A stretch of 64,000 nt of DNA from a bacterium Scap17. GTDB lineage: Bacteria > Pseudomonadota > Gammaproteobacteria > Pseudomonadales > Halomonadaceae. Location: the NCBI GenBank assembly GCA_013376735.1, contig VINJ01000001.1, positions 248,001-312,000 of the forward strand, in the 5' to 3' direction. The notes beneath the pieces were generated by a model. The model did not search any database, was not told where the DNA came from, and worked only from the letters and a program-made list of their open reading frames with translations. Below, one piece after another: positions 50,628 to 60,136 of this stretch. Numbering within the stretch: the stretch's first letter is position 1; every line of letters starts with the position of its first letter. A program made the translations under genes and the position numbers.

Positions 50628-51740
50628 TCAGGCCGGCTCGTCGGCAAGTTGGTGCTCGATCTCGGCACGTACCATCTCGACGCTGGCGGCATCGATGTAG
50701 CCGTTGGCATGCGCATGGTGCGCCATGTCGAGGCTATCGGTGCTCAGCAGCATCACGCAGCCGAGAGCGGCCAGCTCCTCACCGAGTTGGTCCAGCTCGG
50801 CCTTGCGCGAGTCCGAATCGCCTATCTGGCGAATGTAGATGGCGCAGATGCGACCGGGATAGCGGCGCACGACCTCAGCGTAGACCTCCGGGTCATGCTG
50901 GCCGCTGTCGCCGATGAGGAGGAACTGCATCTCGTCATACAGGCCGAGCATCTTCTCGATCAACGCCTGCTTGTGGTCTTCGGAGCGTCTGGGCAGCGGG
51001 CGTTGCAGGGTCAGCCCCCACTCGCGCAGGAACAGGATCGGGCCGACCGGGATGCGATTGTGCTGGAAGAAGACTTCCAGCATCTCGTAGATGCTCCACG
51101 GACCACGCGACACATAGAGCAGCGGGCGCTGCTGCTGGCCGTCATCACCCTCATGGAGCGCCTGGTAGAGCGCGGCCACACCGGGAAAGGCGGTACGCCG
51201 CTCGGCGGACTCGATGAACAGGCGGTAAAGCATCTTGAGCTTGTTGGCGACACCGGTGTACATCACGGTGTCGTCGATATCGCTGATTACCCCGAGGCGT
51301 GTGCTGATGGGCGGCAGATAGACCTGCGCCTCGCCTTTCACCGGAGGCTGCTTCGGCGGACACGCGGTGATGTGGGCAGTATGCCACTGGCCCTGGTGTT
51401 CCAGTGGCGCATCGAGCGGCAGATGCACACTGAAGTAGCCATCGCGGTCGGTGATGGCGGTGGTTCGGTTGTCCCCCAGCGCGACCTCTACTTCGACGCC
51501 GCTCTTGCCCCAGCGCAGCATGCGGCGACCGACATCCATCAGGTCGCGCCCGGCACCGGGGGCCAGCTGGCTGCGTGAGCCTGGCTGGCGGAAGATGCGC
51601 CCCATCAGAAAGGCTTCGCTGTGCGAGCCATAGCCGCGGTAGGCGTGAATGACGTAGCCATCCTTGCCCTGGGCGTGGCGCATGGGCTTGGCAGCCACAT
51701 GCAGCAGCTTGCGTAGCAGATGTGTCAGCGGCAGTGACAT
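50628..51740 (-). CDS. App1-like phosphatase (DUF2183)
   Basis: A 370-residue protein with an N-terminal beta-rich domain (YVIHAYRGYGSHSEAFLMGRIFRQPG) and a HAD-like DUF2183 domain with the signature SDIDDTVMYTGV (near residue 170), YVSRGPWSIYEML and IGDSGQHDPEVYAEVVRRYPGRICAIYIR. Yeast App1 is a phosphatidate phosphatase; the bacterial substrate is unknown. GGAGGG precedes the ATG at 51740. Confidence 0.88.
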   Translation of the reverse strand: MSLPLTHLLRKLLHVAAKPMRHAQGKDGYVIHAYRGYGSHSEAFLMGRIFRQPGSRSQLAPGAGRDLMDVGRRMLRWGKSGVEVEVALGDNRTTAITDRDGYFSVHLPLDAPLEHQGQWHTAHITACPPKQPPVKGEAQVYLPPISTRLGVISDIDDTVMYTGVANKLKMLYRLFIESAERRTAFPGVAALYQALHEGDDGQQQRPLLYVSRGPWSIYEMLEVFFQHNRIPVGPILFLREWGLTLQRPLPRRSEDHKQALIEKMLGLYDEMQFLLIGDSGQHDPEVYAEVVRRYPGRICAIYIRQIGDSDSRKAELDQLGEELAALGCVMLLSTDSLDMAHHAHANGYIDAASVEMVRAEIEHQLADEPA

Positions 51741-51862
51741 GCAACCCTCCTGGTCGGTATCTGGCGGGCCTTCATGGCCACATGACAACGCCGCCTTCCG
51801 AGTCCCGCGTGAGCAGGGTCGAAAGGCGGCGTTCACACTGCGCGAATGCCTCGCGGCCCAGT

Positions 51863-51899
51863 GTCAGTCAAGTACAGCGTCAGTCAAGTACAGCGTCAG
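51863..51899. repeat. 16-bp tandem repeat, 2.3 copies
   Basis: GTCAGTCAAGTACAGC occurs at 51863 and 51879, then begins a third time. It lies 60 bp downstream of the dps stop (minus strand). Confidence 0.85.
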
Positions 51900-51958
51900 G
51901 CAGGAGCCGCATCAGAGATCCGCGCTGTCATGTCCTGGCGCTGCATCGACTGGAGCAC

Positions 51959-52438
51959 TTACTCGCCCAGGTAGGCGGACAGCATCCACACGGTCTTTTC
52001 CTGCTCGCGGATGTAGTCGCCGACCAGTGAAGCGGTGCCTTCATCATCGGCGTCAGACGCGACGGACATGATCTCGCGCTGCAGTTCGATCAGGGACTTG
52101 TAACCGGTCAGCAGGCCCTTGATGCAAGCCGTGCCGTCGCTGACATGGGTGTCTTCCTTGATGGTGGCGACACGTGCGTAGTCACTGTAGGCGTGCAGCG
52201 GCTCGTGACCCAGGGTCAGGATACGCTCGGCGATCTCGTCGACCTTGGTCAGCAGGTCGGTGTAGGTTTCCTCGAACTTCACGTGCAGCTCGAAGAACTG
52301 GTTGCCCTTCACGTTCCAGTGGTAGCCACGGGCATTCATGTAGAAGGTCTGGTAGTTGGCCAGCAGGATGTTGAGGTGCTCGGCCAGCTGAGTGGCGCTG
52401 GCAGTGTGCAGGCCGATGGCATTGGTATCGTTGGACAT
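51959..52438 (-). CDS. dps: Dps-type ferritin
   Basis: A 159-residue four-helix protein of the Dps/ferritin-like group that oxidises and stores iron and protects DNA. The first ferroxidase segment is GYHWNVKGNQFFELHVKFEETY, with HVKFEE and Asp/Glu residues typical of the dimer-interface site. The C-terminus (EQEKTVWMLSAYLGE) fits the shorter Dps forms without a Lys tail. The start at 52438 gives a normal length. GGAG lies upstream. Confidence 0.9.
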   Translation of the reverse strand: MSNDTNAIGLHTASATQLAEHLNILLANYQTFYMNARGYHWNVKGNQFFELHVKFEETYTDLLTKVDEIAERILTLGHEPLHAYSDYARVATIKEDTHVSDGTACIKGLLTGYKSLIELQREIMSVASDADDEGTASLVGDYIREQEKTVWMLSAYLGE

Positions 52439-52803
52439 GAAGACTCTCCTGAAAAATGTGAAGTGAGCGGCATTGTGGGGAAAGTGGAGATGCAGGTGGC
52501 GAGCCGTGCTGCCAGTATGCCACCAGTGTAGAGGCTGGTCGGGATGCAGGGTAACGAATTCACTGTATCGCCCTCATCGGCCACCCCTATCGCGCGCCGG
52601 CGCGCCACCCTCAAGCCGTAGATGAATGCTTGGAAAGACATGTGGTGCGCGCACGCGGTTTTCAAGGTCGCACACGGATATTGCAGTCAATGCCGTCGGC
52701 CAGGACATTCTGATTTCGGCCTCATACGCAAAGGCCCCGCACGGGGCGGGGCCTTTGCGACAGCCATGTCATCAGCTGTCATCACCTCTGCAACGCTCAG
52801 GCG
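52439..52803. other. intergenic region dps / betT
   Basis: No gene is visible in these 365 bp. The left part must hold the dps promoter. The terminator of the betT gene lies at 52727-52759. Confidence 0.55.
52727..52759 (-). terminator. terminator of betT
   Basis: CGCAAAGGCCCCGC and GCGGGGCCTTTGCG form a perfect 14-bp stem around ACGGG, 45 bp after the betT stop. Confidence 0.85.
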
Positions 52804-54801
52804 TCAGTTGCGCGCCATGTGCAGGAAGTGCATGTGCTTCTCGTACTGGTCCAGCACATCGCCGATCACCTGCTCCTTGGTGTAACCCATGACGTCATAG
52901 GTCTGGCCACCTTCACGCAGGAAGACTTCGGCGCGGTATTGGCGTTCCACGTCGCTGGTGCCCTTGCGCTTGACGTTGCGCAGCGCGAAGGCCGGTGCTG
53001 CGTATTCACGCACCCGCACACCGTAGACGAAGTCGACTTCCTCGCCGTGGCTGACCTGCAGATAGCTGCGGTCTTCCTCGTCATTGACGCGGGTATCCAG
53101 GCCCTGGGCCTCGAATTCCTTGGCGACATCCGCCAGCGCCGGTGTCACCACATCCACGACGAACTGTTCCACATTCTTCTGGCGCGGCGTCTCGACCAGG
53201 GTCTGGACGCGCTTCTGCCAGCTACGTGCACCGGCGGCGGTGTGGCCCGGTGTGTTGCTCAGATGCTGCATGGAGCGCTGCTTGACGCCCTCCAGACGCA
53301 GCGCCTTGAGCAGGCCATAGCAGACGAACATCAGGATGATCGCGAAGGGCAGGGCAGAGGCCAGTGAGGCGGTCTGCAGAGCCCCCAGGCCACCGGCCAT
53401 CAGCAGAGCTACTGCGACGAAGCCTTCGGAGAAGGCCCAGAACACACGCTGCCAGACCGGTGATTCGTCACCTTCCTTGGAGGTCAGCATGTCGATGACC
53501 AGCGAGCCGGAGTCCGAGGAGGTGACGAAGAAGGTCACCACCAGCAGGGTGGCCAGCAAGGAAGTCACGCTACCGAACGGGAACAGCTCCAGGAACTTGA
53601 ACAGCGCCACTGAGGCATCGGCGGAGACCGCTTCCGCCAGGTTGCCTGCGGTATCGGTCAGCAGCATGTGCAGGGCGCTGTCGCCGAAGAAGGTCAGCCA
53701 CAGGAAGGTGAAGCCCATCGGCACGAACAACACGCCGTAGACGAACTCGCGGATGGTGCGGCCACGCGAGACACGCGCGATGAACATGCCCACGAACGGG
53801 GACCACGCGATCCACCAGCCCCAGTAGAACAGGGTCCAGCCACCCAGCCACTTGGACGGACCCTCTTCCGGGATATAGGCGAACATGTTGAAGGTCTTGT
53901 CGACCACTTCACTGAGATAGCCACCGATGTTCTGGATCAGCGTCTGCAGCAGGAAGATGGTCGGGCCCACGCACAGCACGAACAGCATCAGCGCCAGCGC
54001 TAGGCCAAGGTTCAGTTCGGAGAGACGACGGATGCCGCCGTCCAGACCCATGACCACGGAGATGGTCGCCAGGCCGGTGATGATGGCGATCAGAATGATC
54101 TGGGTCGTCAGGCTGTTGTCGATGTCGAACAGATAATGCAGACCGGAGCTGACCTGCAGCACGCCCAGACCCAGCGAGGTCGCGACCCCGAACATGGTGC
54201 CGAAGACGGCGAAGATATCGACGGCATGACCGATCGAGCCATGGATGCGCTTGCCGATCAGCGGATACAGCGCCGAGCTGATGCGCAGCGGCAGGTTGTG
54301 GCGGAAGCTGAAGTAGGCCAGCGCCAGCGCCACCACGGCGTAGACGCCCCAGGCATGGATGCCCCAGTGGAAGAAGGTGGTCTTCATGGCCTCACGAGCG
54401 GCTTCCACGGTGCCGGCGTCGCCCACGGGCGGTGAAGTGAAGTGGAAGACCGGCTCGGCGACGCCATAGAACATCAGGCCGATGCCCATGCCCGCCGAGA
54501 ACAGCATCGCGAACCAGGAGCTGTAGCTGAAATCAGGCTCGGAATGGTCCGGCCCCAGTTTGATGTCGCCATAGCGTGAGAAGGCGAGCCCCAGCGTGAA
54601 GATCACGAACACGCCCATGGCCAGCAGGTAGAACCAGCCGACGGTGTCGATGATCCAGGACTGGACGTGACCGAAGATGGTCTGGGCGGTCTCCGGCATG
54701 GCCACCGTGAAGATCACGAAGGCCAGAATCACCCCGGCGGAGCCGAAGAAGACTGGCGGATTGATCTTCGCGACCGTGGGCTGGTCGGCATTTTCTGACA
54801 T
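52804..54801 (-). CDS. betT: BCCT-family choline/betaine transporter (BetT)
   Basis: A 665-residue carrier with about 12 hydrophobic segments. The BCCT signatures are present: SSWFAMLFSAGMGIGLMFYGVAEP, the tryptophan-rich WTLFYWGWWIAWSPFVGMFIARVSRG and FFVTSSDSGSLVIDMLTS. The C-terminal cytosolic domain of about 150 residues resembles that of choline-type BetT. The ATG at 54801 with AGGGAG upstream begins the protein; the frame extends to 54978 through promoter sequence. It imports choline or glycine betaine by proton or Na+ coupling. No betIBA genes are adjacent. Confidence 0.9.
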   Translation of the reverse strand: MSENADQPTVAKINPPVFFGSAGVILAFVIFTVAMPETAQTIFGHVQSWIIDTVGWFYLLAMGVFVIFTLGLAFSRYGDIKLGPDHSEPDFSYSSWFAMLFSAGMGIGLMFYGVAEPVFHFTSPPVGDAGTVEAAREAMKTTFFHWGIHAWGVYAVVALALAYFSFRHNLPLRISSALYPLIGKRIHGSIGHAVDIFAVFGTMFGVATSLGLGVLQVSSGLHYLFDIDNSLTTQIILIAIITGLATISVVMGLDGGIRRLSELNLGLALALMLFVLCVGPTIFLLQTLIQNIGGYLSEVVDKTFNMFAYIPEEGPSKWLGGWTLFYWGWWIAWSPFVGMFIARVSRGRTIREFVYGVLFVPMGFTFLWLTFFGDSALHMLLTDTAGNLAEAVSADASVALFKFLELFPFGSVTSLLATLLVVTFFVTSSDSGSLVIDMLTSKEGDESPVWQRVFWAFSEGFVAVALLMAGGLGALQTASLASALPFAIILMFVCYGLLKALRLEGVKQRSMQHLSNTPGHTAAGARSWQKRVQTLVETPRQKNVEQFVVDVVTPALADVAKEFEAQGLDTRVNDEEDRSYLQVSHGEEVDFVYGVRVREYAAPAFALRNVKRKGTSDVERQYRAEVFLREGGQTYDVMGYTKEQVIGDVLDQYEKHMHFLHMARN

Positions 54802-55213
54802 AAATTTAACTCCCTGATTGCCTGTTCGTCGATAATGGTAACTTATTGAACCTGTAGCGTCGTGAATTGTCCGCGCGATATCGTTTCCATATGTAACCGG
54901 TGTTGCACAGGCTGATGGGCGATTCGCGCACCGGGTGAGCCGCCCTGAAAGGACAGACGACTCGCGAGTCTCGGGCAAGTTGGCAATGGCGGTGCGGCCT
55001 CATCGCGCCTTGTCGGGTGCTGGATACGGTAGGCGCTGGCATGGCTGGGCGCTAAGATGAGGCTTCCTGCATCCAGGGTATTCAGGTGTCTCGATACCAT
55101 TATTGTGCAGAAATCCTACAAGACCTATGTGTCAGTCTAGTGCCTGTGGCGCGATTCATGGTGTGAAAATCATGATGATGTGTTCGCTCATGTGGCTGAC
55201 CGGAGACGTTCGC
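54802..55213. other. divergent region betT / lipoprotein
   Basis: No gene is convincing in these 412 bp, which should hold two divergent promoters. A perfect 12-bp palindrome GACTCGCGAGTC is at 54959-54970. A single ATTGAAC half-site near 54847 resembles half a BetI box but has no partner. Confidence 0.4.
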
Positions 55214-55837
55214 ATGCTCCATCGACTTCCCGATTATCCCGCACGCCCAAGCGTGGCTGACACATCAGCGCGCTCGCGACTGCCGCGCATGACATTGCTC
55301 GCAGTGGGGCTGATGCTGCTGAGCGGCTGCTCGGCCCTGTCCGGCAAGGACCCGCTGGCCGCGAATGACAGCGCTGGCCTGCCAGAGGCCTGCATCTTCC
55401 CGCGTGAGGGCGATGCCAATCAGTGGTTGCGTGCCGCGGCGCAGGTCGTCGAGGCTCGTGGCTACAAGATTCGCGAGAGCGAGCAGTCGCTGGGCTTGGT
55501 GACAGGTGAGCGCAAGGTGGACCAGCCGGGGCTGGGCGCGATCGATGGGCCCTTCGGCTCGCGCATCGGCTTCTCGGTGGGCTATGGCGTCGCGGCAGGC
55601 AATGATTTCGGCGTGGGCGTCGGCAATGACACCTTTCGCGATGACCCGATCAGCTTCGAGCGCATCTCGCTGGTCGCGCCGGACGAGCGCGTGCGCGTGA
55701 TTCGCGATGAGCAGGTCATCAATCAGGGCGGCTACGTCATCGATGCCCGCCCTCACAATGACAGCGACAGCTGCCGCCAGATCGAGCGTCAGCTGCAGGC
55801 CGCCCTGGCGGGTCGTGATCCACGGGAGGTTCGCTGA
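55214..55837 (+). CDS. outer-membrane lipoprotein of unknown function
   Basis: A 207-residue product with an N-terminal extension, a hydrophobic segment and an LLSGC lipobox near residue 39. The mature protein contains VGYGVAAGNDFGVGVGNDTFRDDPISFERISLVAP. No catalytic motif or named family is recognised. The ATG at 55214 has GGAG eight bases upstream; a later ATG at 55289 starts closer to the lipobox but lacks a site. It overlaps the next lipoprotein gene by one base (TGATG). Confidence 0.75.
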   Translation: MLHRLPDYPARPSVADTSARSRLPRMTLLAVGLMLLSGCSALSGKDPLAANDSAGLPEACIFPREGDANQWLRAAAQVVEARGYKIRESEQSLGLVTGERKVDQPGLGAIDGPFGSRIGFSVGYGVAAGNDFGVGVGNDTFRDDPISFERISLVAPDERVRVIRDEQVINQGGYVIDARPHNDSDSCRQIERQLQAALAGRDPREVR

Positions 55838-56274
55838 TGGTCATGTGCAAGGTATCTCCACGCTCACTGTGGCAACGTCTGGGGCTTGCGACGCTGCTCG
55901 CCGGCCTGCTGGTGCTGGGTGGCTGCATGAATCAGCCGACCCATGCACCTGACTCGCGCACCGCGGTGATCGCCCCCAACAGCGGCACCCTGAGCTCCCG
56001 GCAGGTCTTCGTCACTTTGCTGACGACGCTGGCGGAGCGTGGCTTCATCATCGAGCGCGCCGACCCGGACCTCGAGCGCCTCGATGCCAGCTACGCTGCC
56101 CGGCCGCCGCTGGCGCTGGAAGCCTGGGTGAGCGAGGTCAACGGCCAGATTCGTCTCAGCGTGAGCGGTGACAGCAATGGTGCCGATATCGCGCCGGGCC
56201 GCCTCGACAACCTGCTGGTGGAGGTCGCCGTGGCCCTGGATGCGCGCACCGTGCCGGTGATCGGCGCACCGTGA
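55837..56274 (+). CDS. small lipoprotein of unknown function
   Basis: A 145-residue product with a clear lipobox (LVLGGC) near residue 30. The mature part has QVFVTLLTTLAERGFIIERADPDLERLDASYAAR, somewhat like the preceding lipoprotein in arrangement (helix then strand). Translation is coupled to that gene (TGATG). The two may act together in the envelope. The family is not recognised. Confidence 0.72.
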   Translation: MVMCKVSPRSLWQRLGLATLLAGLLVLGGCMNQPTHAPDSRTAVIAPNSGTLSSRQVFVTLLTTLAERGFIIERADPDLERLDASYAARPPLALEAWVSEVNGQIRLSVSGDSNGADIAPGRLDNLLVEVAVALDARTVPVIGAP

Positions 56275-56279
56275 CCGCC

Positions 56280-56317
56280 CCGCGCATGGCAACCCCACGC
56301 ATGGTAACCCCACGAGG
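56280..56317. repeat. 15-bp tandem repeat, 2.5 copies
   Basis: Copies starting at 56280, 56295 and 56310 share CCACGCATGGTAACC (with changes). The array begins five bases after the stop of the lipoprotein gene. Confidence 0.85.
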
Positions 56318-56413
56318 CGGCCCTCGGCGCCGCCTCTCTGGCCTTGTCCACCACTTTGCCGGCGGGCAGTGCCGGAGCCCGGGCGAGCCGGCGCTCGCGC
56401 GGTGTGATGGCCC

Positions 56414-58468
56414 ATGACGCTGAGTGCGCTGCGCCGTCGGCGTCTGGCCTGGCTGGCCCTCACGGCCAGTCTGCTGGCCGGGCTGATGGCCTTGTTTGCT
56501 CTCTGGCACTGGGAGCTGGCGCGCGGCGAGCGTGATGCCCGCCAGCACGCCGCGACTCGCCTGAATTTCTATGCCAGCACACTGAATGCCGAACTGTCGC
56601 GCTTCCAATGGCTGCCGGAATTGCTGGCGCGCCAGGCCCGTGTGCGCATCGCCCTCGGCGAGCCGGGCGCCTCGCCCGCGGCAACTGCGCCTGTTACCCC
56701 CTCATATCAGCCCGATGCCGCCAGTGCCGCCGCTCCCCTCGGTTCGAGCAGTGACCTCAATCAGCACCTGCGCCGAGTCGCGCGCGCCTCCGGTGCGGCG
56801 GCCATCTTCCTGACTGATCGCGACGGCATGACCGTGGCCGCGAGCAACTTTGATGAGCCAGACAGCTTCGTCGGCTATCGCTACGACTACCGGCCTTATT
56901 TCATCGATGCCCTGGCGCGCGGGCGCGGCGAGTTCTTCGCCGTCGGCAATACCACCGGGCGGCCCGGCTATTTCGTCTCGGCGCCGGTACTGGGGGACGA
57001 GGGCCAGCCGTTGGGCGTCATGGTGGTCAAGGTCTCGCTGGAAGCGCTGGAGGATACCTGGCGCCAGGCGGGGGAGACGGTGCTGCTCGCCGATGCCAAT
57101 CGCATCGTGCTGCTGGCCTCGCGGCGTAACTGGAAATATCGCGCGCTGGAGGCGATCGAGCCGCAGGCGCTGGACAGCATTCGGGCGCAGCAGCAGTTTC
57201 GCGGTGCGCCGCTGACACCGCTGTCGCGGGAGTTGGAGGACGGCAGCCTGGTGCTGGGTGACAATCACGAGCTGGCGGCGTCGAAGATCGTGCCGCTGCC
57301 GACGGCGGCGATGGGCCAACGCTATCTGGATGAGTCACTGGCCAGCGGGCCGCTGGGCTGGCAGCTGCACTTTCTGATGCCGCTGCGGCCACTCTATATC
57401 CAGGCGCGCAATGTGGTGCTGGTCGGGCTCGCCGTGATTCTGGGACTGGCGATGATGGCGCTGTGGATGCGCGAGCGTCAGGCGCGCCTGGGGCTGATTC
57501 GGCGTGAAGCGGTGATGATGCGCGAGATCAACGAGCGCCTCGAGGAGCGGGTTGCCCAGCGTTCGCGCGAACTCGAGGCAACACGTGACGAGCTGGTGCA
57601 GGCCGGCAAGCTGGCCGCGCTGGGCACCATGGCGGCCGGTATCGCCCATGAGCTCAATCAGCCGCTGGTCGGCATTCGCACCTACGCCGCCAGCGGCGGA
57701 AAGCTGCTGGCGCGGGGCATCGCTTCCGCCGCAACGCGCCCCGAATTGACTGCACGTGCCGCCGAATCCGCCGCCAGCAACTTCACGCGCATCAGTGAGC
57801 TGTCCGAGCGCCTGGCGGACATGATTCGCCAGTTGCGGGTCTTCGTGCGTCCAGCCAGTCAGCAGGCGCCCGTTGCCCTGGCGCTGGCGCCGCGCATCGA
57901 CTTCGCACTGGAACTGCTCGCCGAGCGAGTCACCGCCCTCGATCTGACCGTGGAGCGGGAGGCGCTGCCCCGGGACGTCATCGTGATGGGCGAACAGGTG
58001 CGTCTCGAGCAGTTGCTGACCAATCTGATCCGCAATGCGCTCGATGCGCTGGAAGGCCAGGTGCACGCGCAGCAGGCCCGAGGGAGTGATGAACTCCTCG
58101 GCGAGTCGCGCGATGGACCTGCGCGCCTGCGCCTCAGCTGGCAGGCGTGGCCGACAGTGGCCAGTCTTGAGGGGCAGCCGGGCGGATGTCTGCGTATCGA
58201 GGACAATGGCCCCGGCATCGACCCTGCGCTGCGTGCCACGCTGTTCGATCCCTTCACCACCACACGTGAGGTCGGTGAAGGCATGGGGATGGGGCTGTTT
58301 CTGAGTTATGGCATGGCGCGCGACCTCGGTGGCCAGCTGCGTCTGGCCGATGGTTCTGCGCTGGGCGGCGCCTGCTTCGAATTGTGGCTACGCACGCCGG
58401 CGTCGGAGGCAACGCATGCAGCCGACGGCACCGAACAACAAGGCAGCGGGCAGCAATCCGTGACATGA
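56414..58468 (+). CDS. dctB: DctB-type sensor histidine kinase
   Basis: A 684-residue kinase. Two transmembrane helices (residues about 12-34 and 333-350) enclose a periplasmic double-PAS sensor domain like that of DctB (RVARASGAAAIFLTDRDGMTVAASNFDEPDSFVGYRYDYRPYF). A cytoplasmic coiled coil precedes the H-box AAGIAHELNQPLVGIR, N-box LIRNALDAL and G-boxes DNGPGIDP and GMGMGLFLSYG. DctB proteins sense C4-dicarboxylates or other carboxylates. It is followed 16 bp later by a DctD-like response regulator that has lost key residues. Confidence 0.88.
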   Translation: MTLSALRRRRLAWLALTASLLAGLMALFALWHWELARGERDARQHAATRLNFYASTLNAELSRFQWLPELLARQARVRIALGEPGASPAATAPVTPSYQPDAASAAAPLGSSSDLNQHLRRVARASGAAAIFLTDRDGMTVAASNFDEPDSFVGYRYDYRPYFIDALARGRGEFFAVGNTTGRPGYFVSAPVLGDEGQPLGVMVVKVSLEALEDTWRQAGETVLLADANRIVLLASRRNWKYRALEAIEPQALDSIRAQQQFRGAPLTPLSRELEDGSLVLGDNHELAASKIVPLPTAAMGQRYLDESLASGPLGWQLHFLMPLRPLYIQARNVVLVGLAVILGLAMMALWMRERQARLGLIRREAVMMREINERLEERVAQRSRELEATRDELVQAGKLAALGTMAAGIAHELNQPLVGIRTYAASGGKLLARGIASAATRPELTARAAESAASNFTRISELSERLADMIRQLRVFVRPASQQAPVALALAPRIDFALELLAERVTALDLTVEREALPRDVIVMGEQVRLEQLLTNLIRNALDALEGQVHAQQARGSDELLGESRDGPARLRLSWQAWPTVASLEGQPGGCLRIEDNGPGIDPALRATLFDPFTTTREVGEGMGMGLFLSYGMARDLGGQLRLADGSALGGACFELWLRTPASEATHAADGTEQQGSGQQSVT

Positions 58469-58484
58469 CGGGGTATTCGCACGA

Positions 58485-60014
58485 ATGACAGGCTATACGC
58501 ACGACAGCGCTGGCTTCGAGGGCGCAGAGGAGTTTGCCGCCACGGGCCTGGACCCGGCAGAGCTGCGCCTGCAGCAGGACAGCGATCTGACCCGTGAGGC
58601 CCCGGTATGGCTGGTGGATGACGACCCGGCAGTGCGCGAATCTCTTGCCCAGTGGCTGGAGCTTGCCGAGATTCACCTGCGCTGCTTCTCGCGCGCCGAG
58701 GCGCTGCTGGAAGCCCTGGCCGCCGCCGAGCCGGTCAGCGTGGTGATCAGCGATATCCGCATGCCGGGCATGGATGGCCTGACGCTGTTGGCGCGGCTTG
58801 CGCTGCAGGCACCGGAGCTGCCGGTACTGATGATGACCGGCCACGGCGATGTCGCCACGGCCGTTGCCGCGATGCAGGGCGGTGCGCGCGACTTCATCGA
58901 GAAACCGTTTGACCCCGAAGCGCTGGAGCTGAAGCTGCGTCAGGCGCTGGCGGGACGGCGTCTGAGTGATGAAAACCAACGTCTGCGCCGCCGCTTGAGC
59001 GTGCGCGGCCTCAGTGGTCTGCTGCGTGGCGAGAGCCGTCAGATTCGCCAGTTGCGTGAGCGATTGCTTGAATTGCGCGGGCACCCGGCGCGTGTCTGGA
59101 TCAGCGGCGAGGCGGGCAGCGGGCGCAGCACTCTGGCGCTGGCGCTGGCCGAGCATGCGCCGCCTGCTGAGGCGTCGCCCTCATCTAACGCCATGCCGAC
59201 GGCGGCGACGGCCTTGCTGGCGCGAGTGGAATGCGCCCCCCTGTCGCAAGCGAGGGCAGAGGGCGCGGAGGCACTGGCGAGCGCGATCGAGGATGCACTC
59301 GCGGCATGTCCTGCAGCCAATACCTTGCTGCTGCATGAGGTGGACCACCTGAGTGGCGCGCAATGGCAGTGGCTGGACGGCTGGATCGCCACGCGTGAGA
59401 ACGGCGCCCGTCAAGCGCCGCGGCTGGTGTGCAGCGCGCTGTGCAGCGTGGGTGACGTGATGGCAAGCGGGCCTCTGACTCGCACCCTGGGGCATGCGCT
59501 GGCCGAGATCGAACTGACGACACCCGCCCTGCGCGAGCGGCGCGAGGACATCCCGTTGCTGATGGCGCACTTCAGCCGTCAGGCCGCCGAGGTGCACGAG
59601 GTGGAGGCGCAACCCTTCGGCCGCGGTGAGCTGGCTGCATTGATGGCGGCAGACTGGCCGGGCAATCTCTGGCAGCTGCGCCAGGCCGCCAGTCGCCGTG
59701 TGGTGCTGGGGGAATTGTTCACGACGCGACAGCCATCCGCGCCGGGCAATGCCTCAGCAAAGGAGAATGCAGACGAGGCCGGCAACGGGGCGAGCGACGA
59801 GGCGCTGGCGAGCAGTGAGGACCAGGGGTTGGCGGCACAGGTGGCGATGTTCGAGTCGACCTTGATTCGCGCCGCCCTGACTCGCGCACGCGGCAACATC
59901 GCTCAGGTGCTGGAGGAGCTGGCACTGCCGCGGCGTACTCTCAATCTCAAGATGCACAAGTACGGACTGCGCCGAGAAGACTTTCGTCATGGTCATGATG
60001 ATTCGGTGAACTGA
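58485..60014 (+). CDS. DctD-like response regulator with degenerate AAA+ domain
   Basis: A 509-residue protein. The receiver domain is intact (Asp45/46, phosphoacceptor Asp90 in VVISDIRMPGMDG, Lys140). The AAA+ domain is not: Walker A is GEAGSGRST with Arg instead of Lys, the GAFTGA loop that contacts sigma-54 is absent, and Walker B reads LLLHEVD. WPGNLWQLRQAA replaces the usual WPGNVREL. The Fis-type helix-turn-helix is kept (TRARGNIAQVLEELALPRRTLNLKMHKYGL). It probably still binds DNA in response to DctB but cannot remodel sigma-54 by the normal mechanism. Confidence 0.85.
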   Translation: MTGYTHDSAGFEGAEEFAATGLDPAELRLQQDSDLTREAPVWLVDDDPAVRESLAQWLELAEIHLRCFSRAEALLEALAAAEPVSVVISDIRMPGMDGLTLLARLALQAPELPVLMMTGHGDVATAVAAMQGGARDFIEKPFDPEALELKLRQALAGRRLSDENQRLRRRLSVRGLSGLLRGESRQIRQLRERLLELRGHPARVWISGEAGSGRSTLALALAEHAPPAEASPSSNAMPTAATALLARVECAPLSQARAEGAEALASAIEDALAACPAANTLLLHEVDHLSGAQWQWLDGWIATRENGARQAPRLVCSALCSVGDVMASGPLTRTLGHALAEIELTTPALRERREDIPLLMAHFSRQAAEVHEVEAQPFGRGELAALMAADWPGNLWQLRQAASRRVVLGELFTTRQPSAPGNASAKENADEAGNGASDEALASSEDQGLAAQVAMFESTLIRAALTRARGNIAQVLEELALPRRTLNLKMHKYGLRREDFRHGHDDSVN

Positions 60015-60069
60015 CCGCCATCAAAGCCTGTCGAAAATGTCCTCGGACTGCGTCGGGATGTCGCCAATT

Positions 60070-60086
60070 TTGTTATGAAGTAACAT
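60070..60086 (+). promoter_or_regulatory. Zur-like box
   Basis: TTGTTATGAAGTAACAT matches the Zur consensus (TGTTATA-N-TATAACA) at most positions and is nearly palindromic. It lies about 50 bp upstream of the DUF1007 gene ATG. Confidence 0.6.
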
Positions 60087-60136
60087 CCTGCCAAACCTTT
60101 CCTGTCGTCCCCGTGACGTTCTGCCGGAGTTTCTCG

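Noticed and set aside
54840-54860. BetI box upstream of betT
   Set aside because: Only one ATTGAAC half-site is present and no inverted partner at the right distance.
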